Of a DNA stretch of 64,000 nucleotides, positions 1-8,394 are shown piece after piece. Source of the stretch: Corynebacterium urogenitale (GTDB lineage Bacteria > Actinomycetota > Actinomycetes > Mycobacteriales > Mycobacteriaceae); assembly GCF_009026825.1 (NCBI RefSeq), contig NZ_CP045032.1:62001-126000 (forward strand), written 5' to 3'. The notes beneath the pieces were generated by a model. It had not been told where the DNA came from, made no database searches, and saw only the letters and a program-made list of their open reading frames with translations. Positions within the stretch are counted from its first letter, which is position 1. Every line of letters begins with the position of its first letter. The position numbers and the translations under genes are program-made.

Positions 1-41
1 CGAATCAACTCCTACATATCCTCGAAAGGACGTACCCTGCG

Positions 42-1284
42 ATGGCCGCTGATCCTCATCATATCGACCCAACCTCCTATCTCGAAGAACTGCTTACCCA
101 AGCCTCCCCGGACTTGATGCGGCAGATGCTTGCTGACTTCATCAACCAAATTCTTCTCGGCCCAAGCCGATAGTGTGTGCGGGGCTGACTACGCCACCGT
201 GTCACCAGAGCGGACGAATAGGCGCAATGGCTACCGCCATCGCCAACTCGACACCCGTGTTGGTTCCATCGATGTGGCTATCCCGAAGCTGCGCACAGGC
301 TCGTTCTTCCCCGATTGGCTGCTCGAACGACGCTCCCGCACCGAACGAGCCCTGACCACCGTTGTCGCCACGTGTTACCTCAAAGGGGTCTCTACCCGCA
401 GGATGAACGATCTTGTTGCCACCCTTGGGATATCCAACCTGTCGAAGTCCCAAATCTCCGACATGGCCAAAGAGCTTGACACCATGGTCGACGAGTTTCG
501 AACCCGCCGCCTTGACCAAGGCCCGTACTTTTACCTGTCGTGTGACGCGCTCACGATGAAGGTTCGTGAAGGCGGTCGCGTCGTCAAAACCAGCGTGCTC
601 ATCGCCACCGGCGTCAACAACGAAGGCTACCGGGAACTATTAGGCATGCAGGTGGCCACCTCAGAGTCGGTGGAATCATGGACCGGGTTCTTCCAAGACC
701 TTAAAGCCCGCGGACTAGGCGAGGTCTACCTCGTTACCAGCGACGCACACCTTGGCATCCAAGCAGCCGTGGCCCAGGTGCTGCCGACGGCTAGCTGGCA
801 GCGCTGCCGCACGCACTGTGCAAAGAACCTCTCGTCCAAAGTCTCTAGGCGTGGCTGGACAACCTTGTCTGGGATGTTTCATTCGATATTTCAGCAAGCT
901 GACGCTAGGTCCACCTGGGGCCAGGCAAGGGAAGTTGTTGAGTTTTGTCACCAGCGTTTCCCCGAGGTTGCAGACTATCTGGAGGAGTCCTGGGAGGAGA
1001 TTCTCGCGTTTACCTGCACACCGAAAGCGGTGTGGACAAAGGTGTGGTCGAACAATCCGACAGAGCGTTGCAACCGTAAAATCCGCCGGCGCACCGACGT
1101 CGTCGGAATCTTCCCCAACCGAGCAGCAGTCGTCCGACTCGTCGGAGTGGTACTCGCCGAACAGCATGACGACTGGCTTCAGCAAAAGCGCTACATGTCA
1201 CTAGCCAGCCTTGAACAAACCAGAGCGCTCATCGCTGCCAACACCGTCGACACAGGCGAACACCCCAGAAACGACGCCGCCTAA
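42..1284 (+). pseudogene. IS256-family transposase, frameshifted near the N-terminus
   Basis: DDE transposase of an IS256-family insertion sequence. Translation from the ATG at 42 gives about 38 family-like residues (HHIDPTSYLEELLTQASPDL) and then hits TAG at 171-173. The rest, from about position 160 to 1284, is in the next frame, and the two parts fit if one base of the 'ttcttctcgg' stretch (151-160) is extra. The downstream part has the expected acidic residues (YLSCDALTMKV, YLVTSDAHLG) and the C-terminal signature WSNNPTERCNRKIRRR with its Glu. The restored length of about 413 residues is normal for the family. The left end of the element lies outside the window and the right inverted repeat was not resolved. 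It is probably inactive unless the indel is a sequence error. Confidence 0.88.
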
Positions 1285-1877
1285 CGACCCGAACTCAAGC
1301 CCGCGCCAGACACCACAACTAGACCTCTCGAAGCCCCAGATTCAAAAGGAACAGAAACACCACTCAAAAGGACTTGACCAGAACGATTTGTGGGGTGAGC
1401 AAAATTGGCGCCTTTCTTGTGCAGAGCGAAGGCCTTATCCGGGCACAGGTCGACGAATGAAGGCGAGATTTTCAACATCAGTTGTGATCGTTAATTGTTG
1501 CAGATCGATTTTCGATGTCTGGCTCGTAGCTGCATTTACTAGTTATTGAAGCTGCTGTTTCAAGAATTTTGGTGCATATTGCACCGCAAATCTGCGGATT
1601 TATTATTGCACTATCTGGGAAAACACTTCATTGTGATTTCTTTTCCTGATTTCTACTGCGAGTGCCGGTTCCATCCGGTAGTGTGCATAGTGACTTTCAA
1701 GGTTTAGTCAGCTTGCAGTCCTTGTACTTACTGGCTTTTACGTGAAACGACCCTGGGACTAACCACCCCAAAACGGGAGAAACCATCGTGAACGTGCGGC
1801 AAAACGTTTGCCGTTGCCGGGAAACCGGAAAATGATCGTCGGATCGTTACTCAGATGGTGTAGAAGGAACTTGTTTC
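1285..1877. other. Intergenic region between IS256 copy and next element
   Basis: It should contain the right end of the IS256 copy shortly after 1284 and the promoter of the gene at 1878. Apart from a 17-bp palindrome at 1797-1813, I see no gene I can support. Short open frames here have no ribosome-binding site or recognisable sequence. Confidence 0.5.
1797..1813. promoter_or_regulatory. 17-bp perfect palindrome, candidate operator
   Basis: CGGCAAAACGTTTGCCG has 7-bp arms around ACG. It lies 64 bp upstream of the small DNA-binding-type gene at 1878, a position that fits an autoregulatory operator or a transposase-binding site. There is no experimental support, so the assignment is inference. 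Confidence 0.35.
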
Positions 1878-2111
1878 ATGGAAATCCCGCCCCCGCATTT
1901 TGGCCGGAGGAAAACACGCGTAGTCTCCGCGAACGAATGCGTTCGTGTTGAGCTGATGCTTCCTGCACCGATTGTCCAACGCCTGGCTGCCGAGTCGGCG
2001 GCAATTGGCTGTTCAATGTCGCGGATTATGACGCGTTGGCTGCGAGAGCTTGATGTGCTCGATGGCGAAACTAGAGTTTCGCAGGAGGCAAAAGGGGGCA
2101 TGCCGACCTAA
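1878..2111 (+). CDS. Small ribbon-helix-helix-like protein
   Basis: A 77-residue basic protein. Residues about 18-65 (VRVELMLPAPIVQRLAAESA, then GCSMSRIMTRWLREL) have the strand-helix-helix pattern of ribbon-helix-helix (Arc/ParG-type) DNA-binding proteins. The ATG has a good site, AGAAGGA at about 1861-1867. It precedes the integrase-like and transposase genes on the same strand and is probably the regulatory component of that element. A palindrome lies just upstream (1797-1813). The exact family is not recognised; the fold assignment is by pattern only. Confidence 0.55.
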   Translation: MEIPPPHFGRRKTRVVSANECVRVELMLPAPIVQRLAAESAAIGCSMSRIMTRWLRELDVLDGETRVSQEAKGGMPT

Positions 2112-2327
2112 TAGCAATTATCGGACAAATCCGAAACATAATCAGAGCCCGATCCTGCAAGATCGCGCCCTGTGGTCGCCGACGTTCTGCAAAACGTTGA
2201 GCGAAAGAATCCAATCAATTCACTGCAAGTTACATGAATGGAGATGCGTCTATCTTGTCATGCCTCAAAATATTTAGCAACAGTGCCGCTCGAGCCAACG
2301 CCTCAAGCATGAGGGCGGTGAGCGCGC

Positions 2328-2852
2328 GTGGGTAGATTCACGGCAATTGCAGCAGCACCAGCGGGTGTTGAGGAATCAATGCGTAGCAGTGTCCCAACTG
2401 TGTCGGTGATTGGTCAGGCATCCCCGTCGAGGGTGCGCCGACTTACTCGACGCACGCTACCTGATACGGATCGCTATCTGAGGCTGAGGGAGATCGGAAT
2501 TCAGCGCCCTGCGGGACCACTGCGGAGTGAGGCTATTGACCGTGCAGCGCTTGTCCAAGCGCACACCCGAGTGCTTGACGAGATCGCTGATGCCAAAGCT
2601 GCGCGTGTTGTAGCTCGATACCTCTACGATGAGGCGCTTTTGTTTAACAGTGTTGACGAAGAGCGAGCGCTGACACGCCCTGAAGTGGATAAATGGCTGT
2701 TCCGGGATGACGTTTTTCTCGCAGGTCACAGCGCACATACAGGACGATCCTCTATGCCGCAGGCCGCGTTTTGTATCCTCACGAATTTCCTGAGCCGCAT
2801 CGTCAACGAGGACCGCGCCGCAAAGCGGTTCCGGCCGCGAAAACATCCCTAG
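2328..2852 (+). CDS. Integrase-like protein, N-terminal part (first frame)
   Basis: A 174-residue frame starting at GTG 2328, which reads as the N-terminal part of a protein that continues in the frame of 2771-3403. Homology-like sequence runs to about WLFRDDVF, near 2717. From there the other frame (FSRRSQRTYRTILYAAGRVL) gives the sequence expected of the core-binding domain of tyrosine-recombinase-like proteins, whereas the first frame degenerates until its stop at 2852. The switch falls on a run of five T (2713-2717) and would need a -1 shift. It could be a mutation or a programmed frameshift. Start choice is weak; ATG 2379 is an in-frame alternative. Confidence 0.5.
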   Translation: MGRFTAIAAAPAGVEESMRSSVPTVSVIGQASPSRVRRLTRRTLPDTDRYLRLREIGIQRPAGPLRSEAIDRAALVQAHTRVLDEIADAKAARVVARYLYDEALLFNSVDEERALTRPEVDKWLFRDDVFLAGHSAHTGRSSMPQAAFCILTNFLSRIVNEDRAAKRFRPRKHP

Positions 2853-3403
2853 AGAATGAGCTGTATGCGATTGCTCCGAGCCTGCGACCGATGCTACGCG
2901 CGCAACTGCTGACGATCTTAGATTTGACTACGGGCGCGGGGCTGTCGTCTCAGGAGATCCGTCACCTGCGCGGCAGTGATATTTCTCCTCTTGAGCTGGC
3001 AGAACGCACGGTAGTGCAGATCGCTGTGAGGAAAAGGGGCGTTGTCTCTCGCGTGGTGCCGGTCGTGTGCCCGGTTCGAGGTCATCGTCTTTTGACTCGT
3101 GCACGCGAGGTCGGCAGCGGTTTTGTATTCCCTATTGTTGGGGAAACCATGCCTCGAAATGCGATCTGTCATGTCTCGGAGGAGCTCGTTGAGCAGGGTT
3201 TTCCCGGATTTAATGCGGCGGCGTTGCGGAATCGTTGGGTGGTAAAACTGGCCTCCGGCCCGGGGGTCCCGGCTGCGATGCTGATGAAAATGGCAGGCAT
3301 TGCTGACCTGCGGGTTCTGCACGATTTGGAAGCGGATCTGCCGAAGTTTTCGCCGGAAGACGAGGCACAAGCTTTGCTGCACTGTGAGGGGGAGGACTTC
3401 TAA
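2771..3403 (+). CDS. Integrase-like protein, C-terminal part; lacks tyrosine-recombinase catalytic residues
   Basis: This 210-residue frame begins at TTG 2771, but meaningful sequence in the same frame starts upstream at about 2711, so it is the second half of the protein begun at 2328. GAGLSSQEIRHLRGSDI resembles the first conserved box of tyrosine recombinases, but the catalytic Arg position is Ser. LRNRWVVKLASGPGVPAAML resembles the HxxR box but lacks the His, and the final Tyr is absent. It is therefore probably a DNA-binding accessory protein rather than a strand-exchange enzyme. It ends in TAATG, overlapping the transposase start at 3403, so the two are translationally coupled. Confidence 0.6.
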   Translation: MYPHEFPEPHRQRGPRRKAVPAAKTSLENELYAIAPSLRPMLRAQLLTILDLTTGAGLSSQEIRHLRGSDISPLELAERTVVQIAVRKRGVVSRVVPVVCPVRGHRLLTRAREVGSGFVFPIVGETMPRNAICHVSEELVEQGFPGFNAAALRNRWVVKLASGPGVPAAMLMKMAGIADLRVLHDLEADLPKFSPEDEAQALLHCEGEDF

Positions 3404-5163
3404 TGACCGTTGCGGTGCAGGAACAAAGGTTGATGATCTCCCCGGGCTATGTGGACAGCTGCGCGGCTGTGATTGAAGAATCCGGAGCACACCACTTGAT
3501 AGAGTTCTACTTCTCCCAGGACCGTGGCGTGGGCGGACGGAGATCCACCGGCCCGAAATACTCAATGCTGGGGGTGCTCACCGTGGGTTTGGTTTTGATT
3601 GGTATTCGGCGTGTGCCCTCGATGGCGGAGATCTGGCGCACCCTATGGACGCTAGAGCCTGCCCAACAGGCTCGGCTTGATCTAGATCTTTCTTGTGGCG
3701 AGGGCACCTACAGGGCTTTTGCCATGTGGCTAACACGGCGGCTTGAACCACTTGATTCACTGCCGGAGGCTCCTGCGCGCCGCGTGAATAATGCTGATCA
3801 TCGTCGAATGATGGCCGCGCGTTCTCCGGAGCAAGAAGAAGCGTCACAGATCGCCTCCGAAAGGCTCCATCAGGTTGTCAACGCCTTGGTGGCAGGCTCA
3901 ATCCATGAGCAAGCCCCCAAAGGATATCGCGGCGATATCATCGCCGACGAGACCATCATCGACTTGGCAGGCCAATCGATGGGGTTAGGCAGCCGCGATA
4001 CGAAACGCCGCGGTGCCGCGTACTCGGGTGCATACTACATCAGGGATCGGGAGGATCATTCGTTGCATTCCGAGCTGGGCACCCGTCGCAGTACCAAAGG
4101 TGGCGTGGCCGTTGGTATTACTGCTGTGTGCCGCGTCGGGCCCCCGAAAGCGGTCTACTCGGTTGCCCCGGTGATTACGGGGATTTCGATTGACAAACCG
4201 AGTTCGGGCTCGGTCCAGGATTTGACGCGTGCTATTCGATTTCATCAAGAAAATGGTTTTGACCAGCGCATTAAGCGTGGACGTTTGCCGTTACTGACCG
4301 TCGATATGGGTTATAACGTCAAGCAGAATTTCAACGATGAATTGCTGGCCGCAGGCTATGCTCCTGTTGTTCGCTATCCCAAATCCTGGCGGACCGTTTT
4401 CGCATCTGACAGCACTGCAGGTGAAGAACCTGCTAGTGGGCCACTGCAAATCGCCGGTGAGTTTTACTGTCCTGCTGCACGTGGGATCGCAGGTGACGGC
4501 AAAATAGTTCGACGCACGATGGAACTGCTGGCAGAGGACGACGGATTTGAACGCCACGATGCTCGACTCGAAGCCCTTTTTCCGCTGATCATGGGCACGA
4601 ATTCGAGGCCCTATCGTGCGCGTAAAGGACGTGGCCGCCCTCGTAAGCAGGAAGACAATTCAGAGAAGCCGGTGAAAATTGATTTGGTATGCCCCGCTGT
4701 GCAGGGACGAGTGCGATGCCCACTCAAACCGGCGTCGATGACTCAATCACCCGAGGACGCCCCGGAGATTTCACCCAGCTGGAGCGCAGATCGCTATAAA
4801 TGCTGCGCGCGGTCAAGTATTACTCACACGCTTACCCCTGAACAGTGGAAACGTGCCCAATGGGGTCTGGTTCCTGGCTCCTGGGAGCACGCAACCTACT
4901 ATGAGGCAGCCCGTGCTATTACTGAGCAGCGTTTTTCCATTATGAAATCACCCCACGTTACTGGCATGGAATCCTTCAAGCGCGGTGTGAGGCGTGAGCC
5001 GATGCTCTACATCACGCTCGCCCTGTGGGTGGCCTCAACGAATCTCGCGATCCAAGAGCAATTCGAGCGGAAAACCGCAGGTCAAGACTCGATGACACGA
5101 CGACTGCGCATGGTCCGTGAAGACACCGGCCGAGACCTGGCCAAGGTCCCGCCCCGAACGTAA
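3403..5163 (+). CDS. Large DDE-type transposase
   Basis: A 586-residue protein whose ATG overlaps the preceding stop. Likely catalytic acids are Asp182 (DIIADETIID), Asp301 (PLLTVDMGYN) and a C-terminal Glu in ARAITEQRFSIMKSPHVTG (about residues 508-520). Between the second Asp and the Glu are an Arg/Lys-rich stretch (RARKGRGRPRKQ) and Cys residues (CP...RCP, CC), possibly a metal-binding insertion. The general layout resembles IS4/IS1634-type transposases, but I cannot place it in a named family. Its companions (small RHH-like protein, integrase-like protein) suggest a multi-gene transposon. Terminal inverted repeats were not found by eye. Confidence 0.65.
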   Translation: MTVAVQEQRLMISPGYVDSCAAVIEESGAHHLIEFYFSQDRGVGGRRSTGPKYSMLGVLTVGLVLIGIRRVPSMAEIWRTLWTLEPAQQARLDLDLSCGEGTYRAFAMWLTRRLEPLDSLPEAPARRVNNADHRRMMAARSPEQEEASQIASERLHQVVNALVAGSIHEQAPKGYRGDIIADETIIDLAGQSMGLGSRDTKRRGAAYSGAYYIRDREDHSLHSELGTRRSTKGGVAVGITAVCRVGPPKAVYSVAPVITGISIDKPSSGSVQDLTRAIRFHQENGFDQRIKRGRLPLLTVDMGYNVKQNFNDELLAAGYAPVVRYPKSWRTVFASDSTAGEEPASGPLQIAGEFYCPAARGIAGDGKIVRRTMELLAEDDGFERHDARLEALFPLIMGTNSRPYRARKGRGRPRKQEDNSEKPVKIDLVCPAVQGRVRCPLKPASMTQSPEDAPEISPSWSADRYKCCARSSITHTLTPEQWKRAQWGLVPGSWEHATYYEAARAITEQRFSIMKSPHVTGMESFKRGVRREPMLYITLALWVASTNLAIQEQFERKTAGQDSMTRRLRMVREDTGRDLAKVPPRT

Positions 5164-5338
5164 TTGTGTACTTGGGAGTCCTACGTATAACCGATTCTGT
5201 CTGGGGTGAGTTGCGGGCTGAGGATATACGGCTTCAGCGGCCCGCAAATTGAAGTTGATGGAGCCAGAAGTCGCGGTTTAGGTCAAAGACTGCGGGGTAC
5301 GATAGCGATAATTGGACCTGATGAATGGTAGAGGTGGA

Positions 5339-6202
5339 ATGGACCCGAAAGAGCTTGTGCCTGTAGGTATTCGTGTCTTTGTGCGTGATATGACCAGCGG
5401 CATTGTGCTTCGTGAAATTCGAAGCATGTGGGAGTCGGAGGGATTTTCTGAGCCTTCTTCGATAGAACCAATCGGAGGGGAGAGGGTGTCCTTGTATGAA
5501 GCATATATTCGTCAAGTCGACTGGACGTCTCACGGAGAGGTCGCACGTGCTCTAAGGGTCTTTCAAGAAACTCTGTTGGAAGTTTGGAATGGATGGTCAG
5601 AAGAATACCTGGTTAACCGTGACAGAGAGTTTGACAAGCTCACGGGCAAAATTGAGGCTGCGGGTCTTGAAGTTTCGGACAAGTGGCTGATTCAGTTGCC
5701 GCAGAGTCTTGAGATTTCGCCGGAAGATTTGAAAGGTTTAACCGATCCGGGTGCTATTTTTGTCCACTTAGATCGTCTGTCTGGGGCCTTACGCGATTCG
5801 GATCCAGAATTGGTTATTGGGCAAGCGAAGGAACTTGTTGAAACCACCGCAAAGTTGATTCTCAACGAGCGAAAGGTTGAATACGATCCGAAACTCGAAA
5901 TGAGACCTTTACTCAGAAAAGCCCAGCACTCCATTGGATTGTGGGACGGAAATCAACAGCTCGGACCGGACAAACTTCAGGCTGTAAGGCAGATACTTAA
6001 TGGTGCCGGTAATGTTGCCATGGGTCTTGCCGAACTGCGCAACAGTTATGGGACTGGGCACGGACCTGGGAGTTTAAGGTCAGGTTTAGAGCAGCGGCAT
6101 GCGGAGCTGGCTGTGAATGCGGCTCGTCTTTGGTGTGAGATGATGCTTACAACCTTATCCTCCGAAACCGCGCCTTGGCGTTTTGAGAATCCGAACGGGT
6201 GA
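5339..6202 (+). CDS. Abortive-infection family protein (Abi_C domain)
   Basis: A protein of about 287 residues. The C-terminus, about residues 190-275, has the Abi_C signature: NGAGNVAMGLAELRNSYGTGHG followed by RHAELAVNAARLWCEMML. Such proteins are candidate phage-defence effectors that act inside the cell; the mechanism is unknown. The N-terminal 150 residues are not recognised. The start at ATG 5339 is chosen for AGAGG at 5330-5334; ATG 5321 is possible. A hairpin terminator follows at 6270-6301. It lies directly after a transposon and before an Mrr-like relic, so this is probably a small acquired defence island. Confidence 0.72.
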   Translation: MDPKELVPVGIRVFVRDMTSGIVLREIRSMWESEGFSEPSSIEPIGGERVSLYEAYIRQVDWTSHGEVARALRVFQETLLEVWNGWSEEYLVNRDREFDKLTGKIEAAGLEVSDKWLIQLPQSLEISPEDLKGLTDPGAIFVHLDRLSGALRDSDPELVIGQAKELVETTAKLILNERKVEYDPKLEMRPLLRKAQHSIGLWDGNQQLGPDKLQAVRQILNGAGNVAMGLAELRNSYGTGHGPGSLRSGLEQRHAELAVNAARLWCEMMLTTLSSETAPWRFENPNG

Positions 6203-6269
6203 GACTGACTCCTAGTGATGGAATCTCGTCCGCTAAAAGCTCTGGACAATTTTATAAGACAAATGTTCT

Positions 6270-6301
6270 AAAGCTCGCCTGGCCATGCTGGACGAGCTTT
6301 T
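6270..6301 (+). terminator. Terminator after the Abi_C gene
   Basis: AAAGCTCG and CGAGCTTTT form a stem around a 15-nt loop, ending in a short T run, 70 bp after the stop codon at 6202. Confidence 0.65.
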
Positions 6302-6933
6302 CTCATGTCCGCACTATGTGCTAGGCCCAAGAGGTGAGTGGACGGGCGGTGATTTTAGGGCCTATTTCGCGGTCGATTGAAGAGCTTAAATAGCGGAATT
6401 AATTCTCGGGAGATTATATACATGCAGGTCGGGAACCGCTTCTTAAAAAACAGTCCTGAGCTGCCATCGTGAACATCACACAGCGAGCGGTTCACGCTCA
6501 CGTAAGGCCGATGGTCACAAACTCGAAAGGGTTTGTGACCATCGGTTTTTGCGCGTCTGTACTGATTTTAGCTTTACGCTGCCAGCATGCGTGAGGAAGT
6601 TCGGAATGTCCCACATTCGGCACGAAATTTTGCACCTGAGTTTCCGGGTCTATTTGAGATCTGTCTGGCTTGCTAAAACATGGAGGCTATGTGGGATAGG
6701 GGTATTGTTGGAAGAGATCCAAAGTTGCGCTCTATGGCGTAAGTCTTACTTCTCCTTTATCCGATCTAGACTTCTCAATCATTAAGTTTGATCGAGAAGG
6801 TCAGACTGTTCTTCGAAGGGTAACCGTCCCAGGGATTATCGCAGTAGTCGGACCCTGCTAATTCTTTACTAGGGGTAGTACCTAACTTAAGGTCCGATCA
6901 TCGTCAAGCAGACGACCAATAGTCAATGGTAGA
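6302..6933. other. Intergenic region with hairpins, no supported gene
   Basis: About 630 bp with no convincing protein gene. A 16-codon frame at 6421-6471 follows GGGAGA but is too short to support. An inverted repeat GTGAAC/GTTCAC (about 6470-6495) and a strong terminator (6508-6550) together look like the 3' end of a small transcript. The segment after 6550 is AT-rich and featureless to my eye. Confidence 0.4.
6508..6550 (+). terminator. Strong intrinsic terminator with no gene assigned
   Basis: A perfect 15-bp stem (CCGATGGTCACAAAC with its complement), an 8-nt loop and TTTTT. No protein gene ends within 300 bp upstream, so it may terminate a small RNA or be left over from a deleted gene. 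Confidence 0.7.
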
Positions 6934-7335
6934 CTACTTGAACTTGAAGAACCGTCGAGTATCGGCAGTTGGCCGTAGTTGCACGCCGGATTCGCAGTCA
7001 GCATGAATCAGCTCAACAAGGCGGTCGCCATTGATGAGATCAACCGTAAAAAACGTAGACGTTGCCGCCTTACGGGCGGGGCAGGTAAAGCGGCTCGAGG
7101 TCACGATGATTGCGCGTTCTGCGCCCCTTGTCTGAGCGTCACTTTGGAACAACGCACAGGATGCAAATGCCGTGGCGTCCGAGACTGCCGGTAGGTTTCC
7201 TAACGTTGCAAGTTCAACTGCGGTGATTACAGCTTGGGCTTGGGTTAACAAGCGGGATATAAAGGATTGCGCCGAACCAGCACCGGAATTAAGTTTTTCA
7301 ACGTTAAAGGCACTGGTGGATCTTGCGAGGTTCAT
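6934..7335 (-). pseudogene. Mrr-like restriction endonuclease, C-terminal relic
   Basis: A 133-residue frame. The C-terminal 60 residues match the end of Mrr-type restriction endonuclease domains: AIIVTSSRFTCPARKAA, then VDLINGDRLVELI, then GVQL and a terminal aromatic/basic tail. The catalytic part of the nuclease domain (DxExK-type residues) is not visible, and the N-terminal half does not look like the family. It is probably a decayed remnant. A related C-terminal relic occurs at 43624-43866. No good ribosome-binding site is seen. Confidence 0.5.
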
Positions 7336-7859
7336 TGAAATAGGAAAATGAGAGCTGGAAAAAATGTGTCAAACGTAATTTTCACGTTAGTTATTATATT
7401 TATGACGGCTTTCATTGTGTGCGCTAGGAAAACTGTTACATTGGTTCGGCGCTTGCTGACGTTATGGTGTTTTGCCTGATTGTAACCTAGATCGTATCCG
7501 TATTTAGCAGGAAACCGCGCGAGATAACTATAAATTAAAACCGATCTAGCCTTAGCGAAGGCTAACGCTAGAATCCCTATTTCAGTTCCTATAGCGGTGT
7601 GTAAAATACGAGAATGGGAACTGGCGATTTCTTAAGGGGGCGCTACTATTGCTTATTCGACTTACGGCTATGGACGGGAGGAATGGTTTTGGTTCCCCGT
7701 AATTGTAGTGCTCTGCGTCTAGTTTTTAAGTATTCTCCATACAGACATTTTCGATTATTTCCTAGCGCCCTGGTGATATTACCTGCGGTTGGGGATTCCC
7801 TGGTTGTGACATGTCTTTGCCTGATGAGTTCCCTAAGGAATTGGCGGCCAGCTCTTTCC
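7336..7859. other. AT-rich intergenic region, nothing recognised
   Basis: Open frames on the plus strand (7614-7892) look like chance frames with no recognisable sequence. I see no RNA gene or repeat. Confidence 0.4.
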
Positions 7860-8384
7860 TTAGGGCGCTATTCGCTCAAACACTTTAAATAAGACGAAGG
7901 ACATCGAATTTAGAAACGCACATAGTAAAGATATCCCGATAAATGAGAAGAAAATCCCAGCACCCTCTTGGGATGTAGTACCAAAGGAAACACCTGCAGA
8001 AAACGCCATTCCAAAGCCGGCGCCAGTGATGAGCGAAATAGTCAAGACATCTTTAAAGGATTTTGAAAAGAAAAGAGAGACCAGTGTCGACCCGATAACA
8101 ACAGTTAATCCGCAAGCGATAATTTGCCATTGTGAAAATTTTGTTGGTGCGCCATGCTGCAGAAAATCAGATAAGCCGGAGGTCGGCGACCAGGCTAGCC
8201 AGACGGCAGCAGCAAGAAATCCCACCAGAAAAGCCAGTGCTCCACCCTTCAGTAACGTTTTCGAAGGGGAATCTGCACCGGGTAACCCTTTTTTCAGCAG
8301 GTAGATACACGCTGCAGTTGGAACGATCACTAAGAGGATGGTTCCGCTGATAAAGCTCTCCAAGTTAAAACCTTCAGTGTGCAT
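7860..8384 (-). CDS. Multi-pass membrane protein, putative partner or immunity protein of the adjacent PLA2-type toxin
   Basis: A 174-residue protein with about five hydrophobic segments (near residues 10-30, 46-68, 88-106, 113-135 and 145-165). It begins 10 bp after the stop of the LGFP/phospholipase A2 gene. A homologue at 50451-50981 sits in the same position behind a second copy of the PLA2 domain; shared sequence includes AAVWL.WSP, the GAP..F..WQII segment and the SFGT.SQEG.G motif. This strict linkage to the PLA2 domain rather than to the LGFP part suggests an immunity or accessory role at the membrane. That role is inference; the family is not recognised. Confidence 0.6.
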   Translation of the reverse strand: MHTEGFNLESFISGTILLVIVPTAACIYLLKKGLPGADSPSKTLLKGGALAFLVGFLAAAVWLAWSPTSGLSDFLQHGAPTKFSQWQIIACGLTVVIGSTLVSLFFSKSFKDVLTISLITGAGFGMAFSAGVSFGTTSQEGAGIFFSFIGISLLCAFLNSMSFVLFKVFERIAP

Positions 8385-8394
8385 ATAGCCCCAA

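Noticed and set aside
7614..7892. 92-codon plus-strand gene
   Set aside because: No ribosome site, no recognisable sequence, and it overlaps the 3' end of the supported membrane-protein gene.
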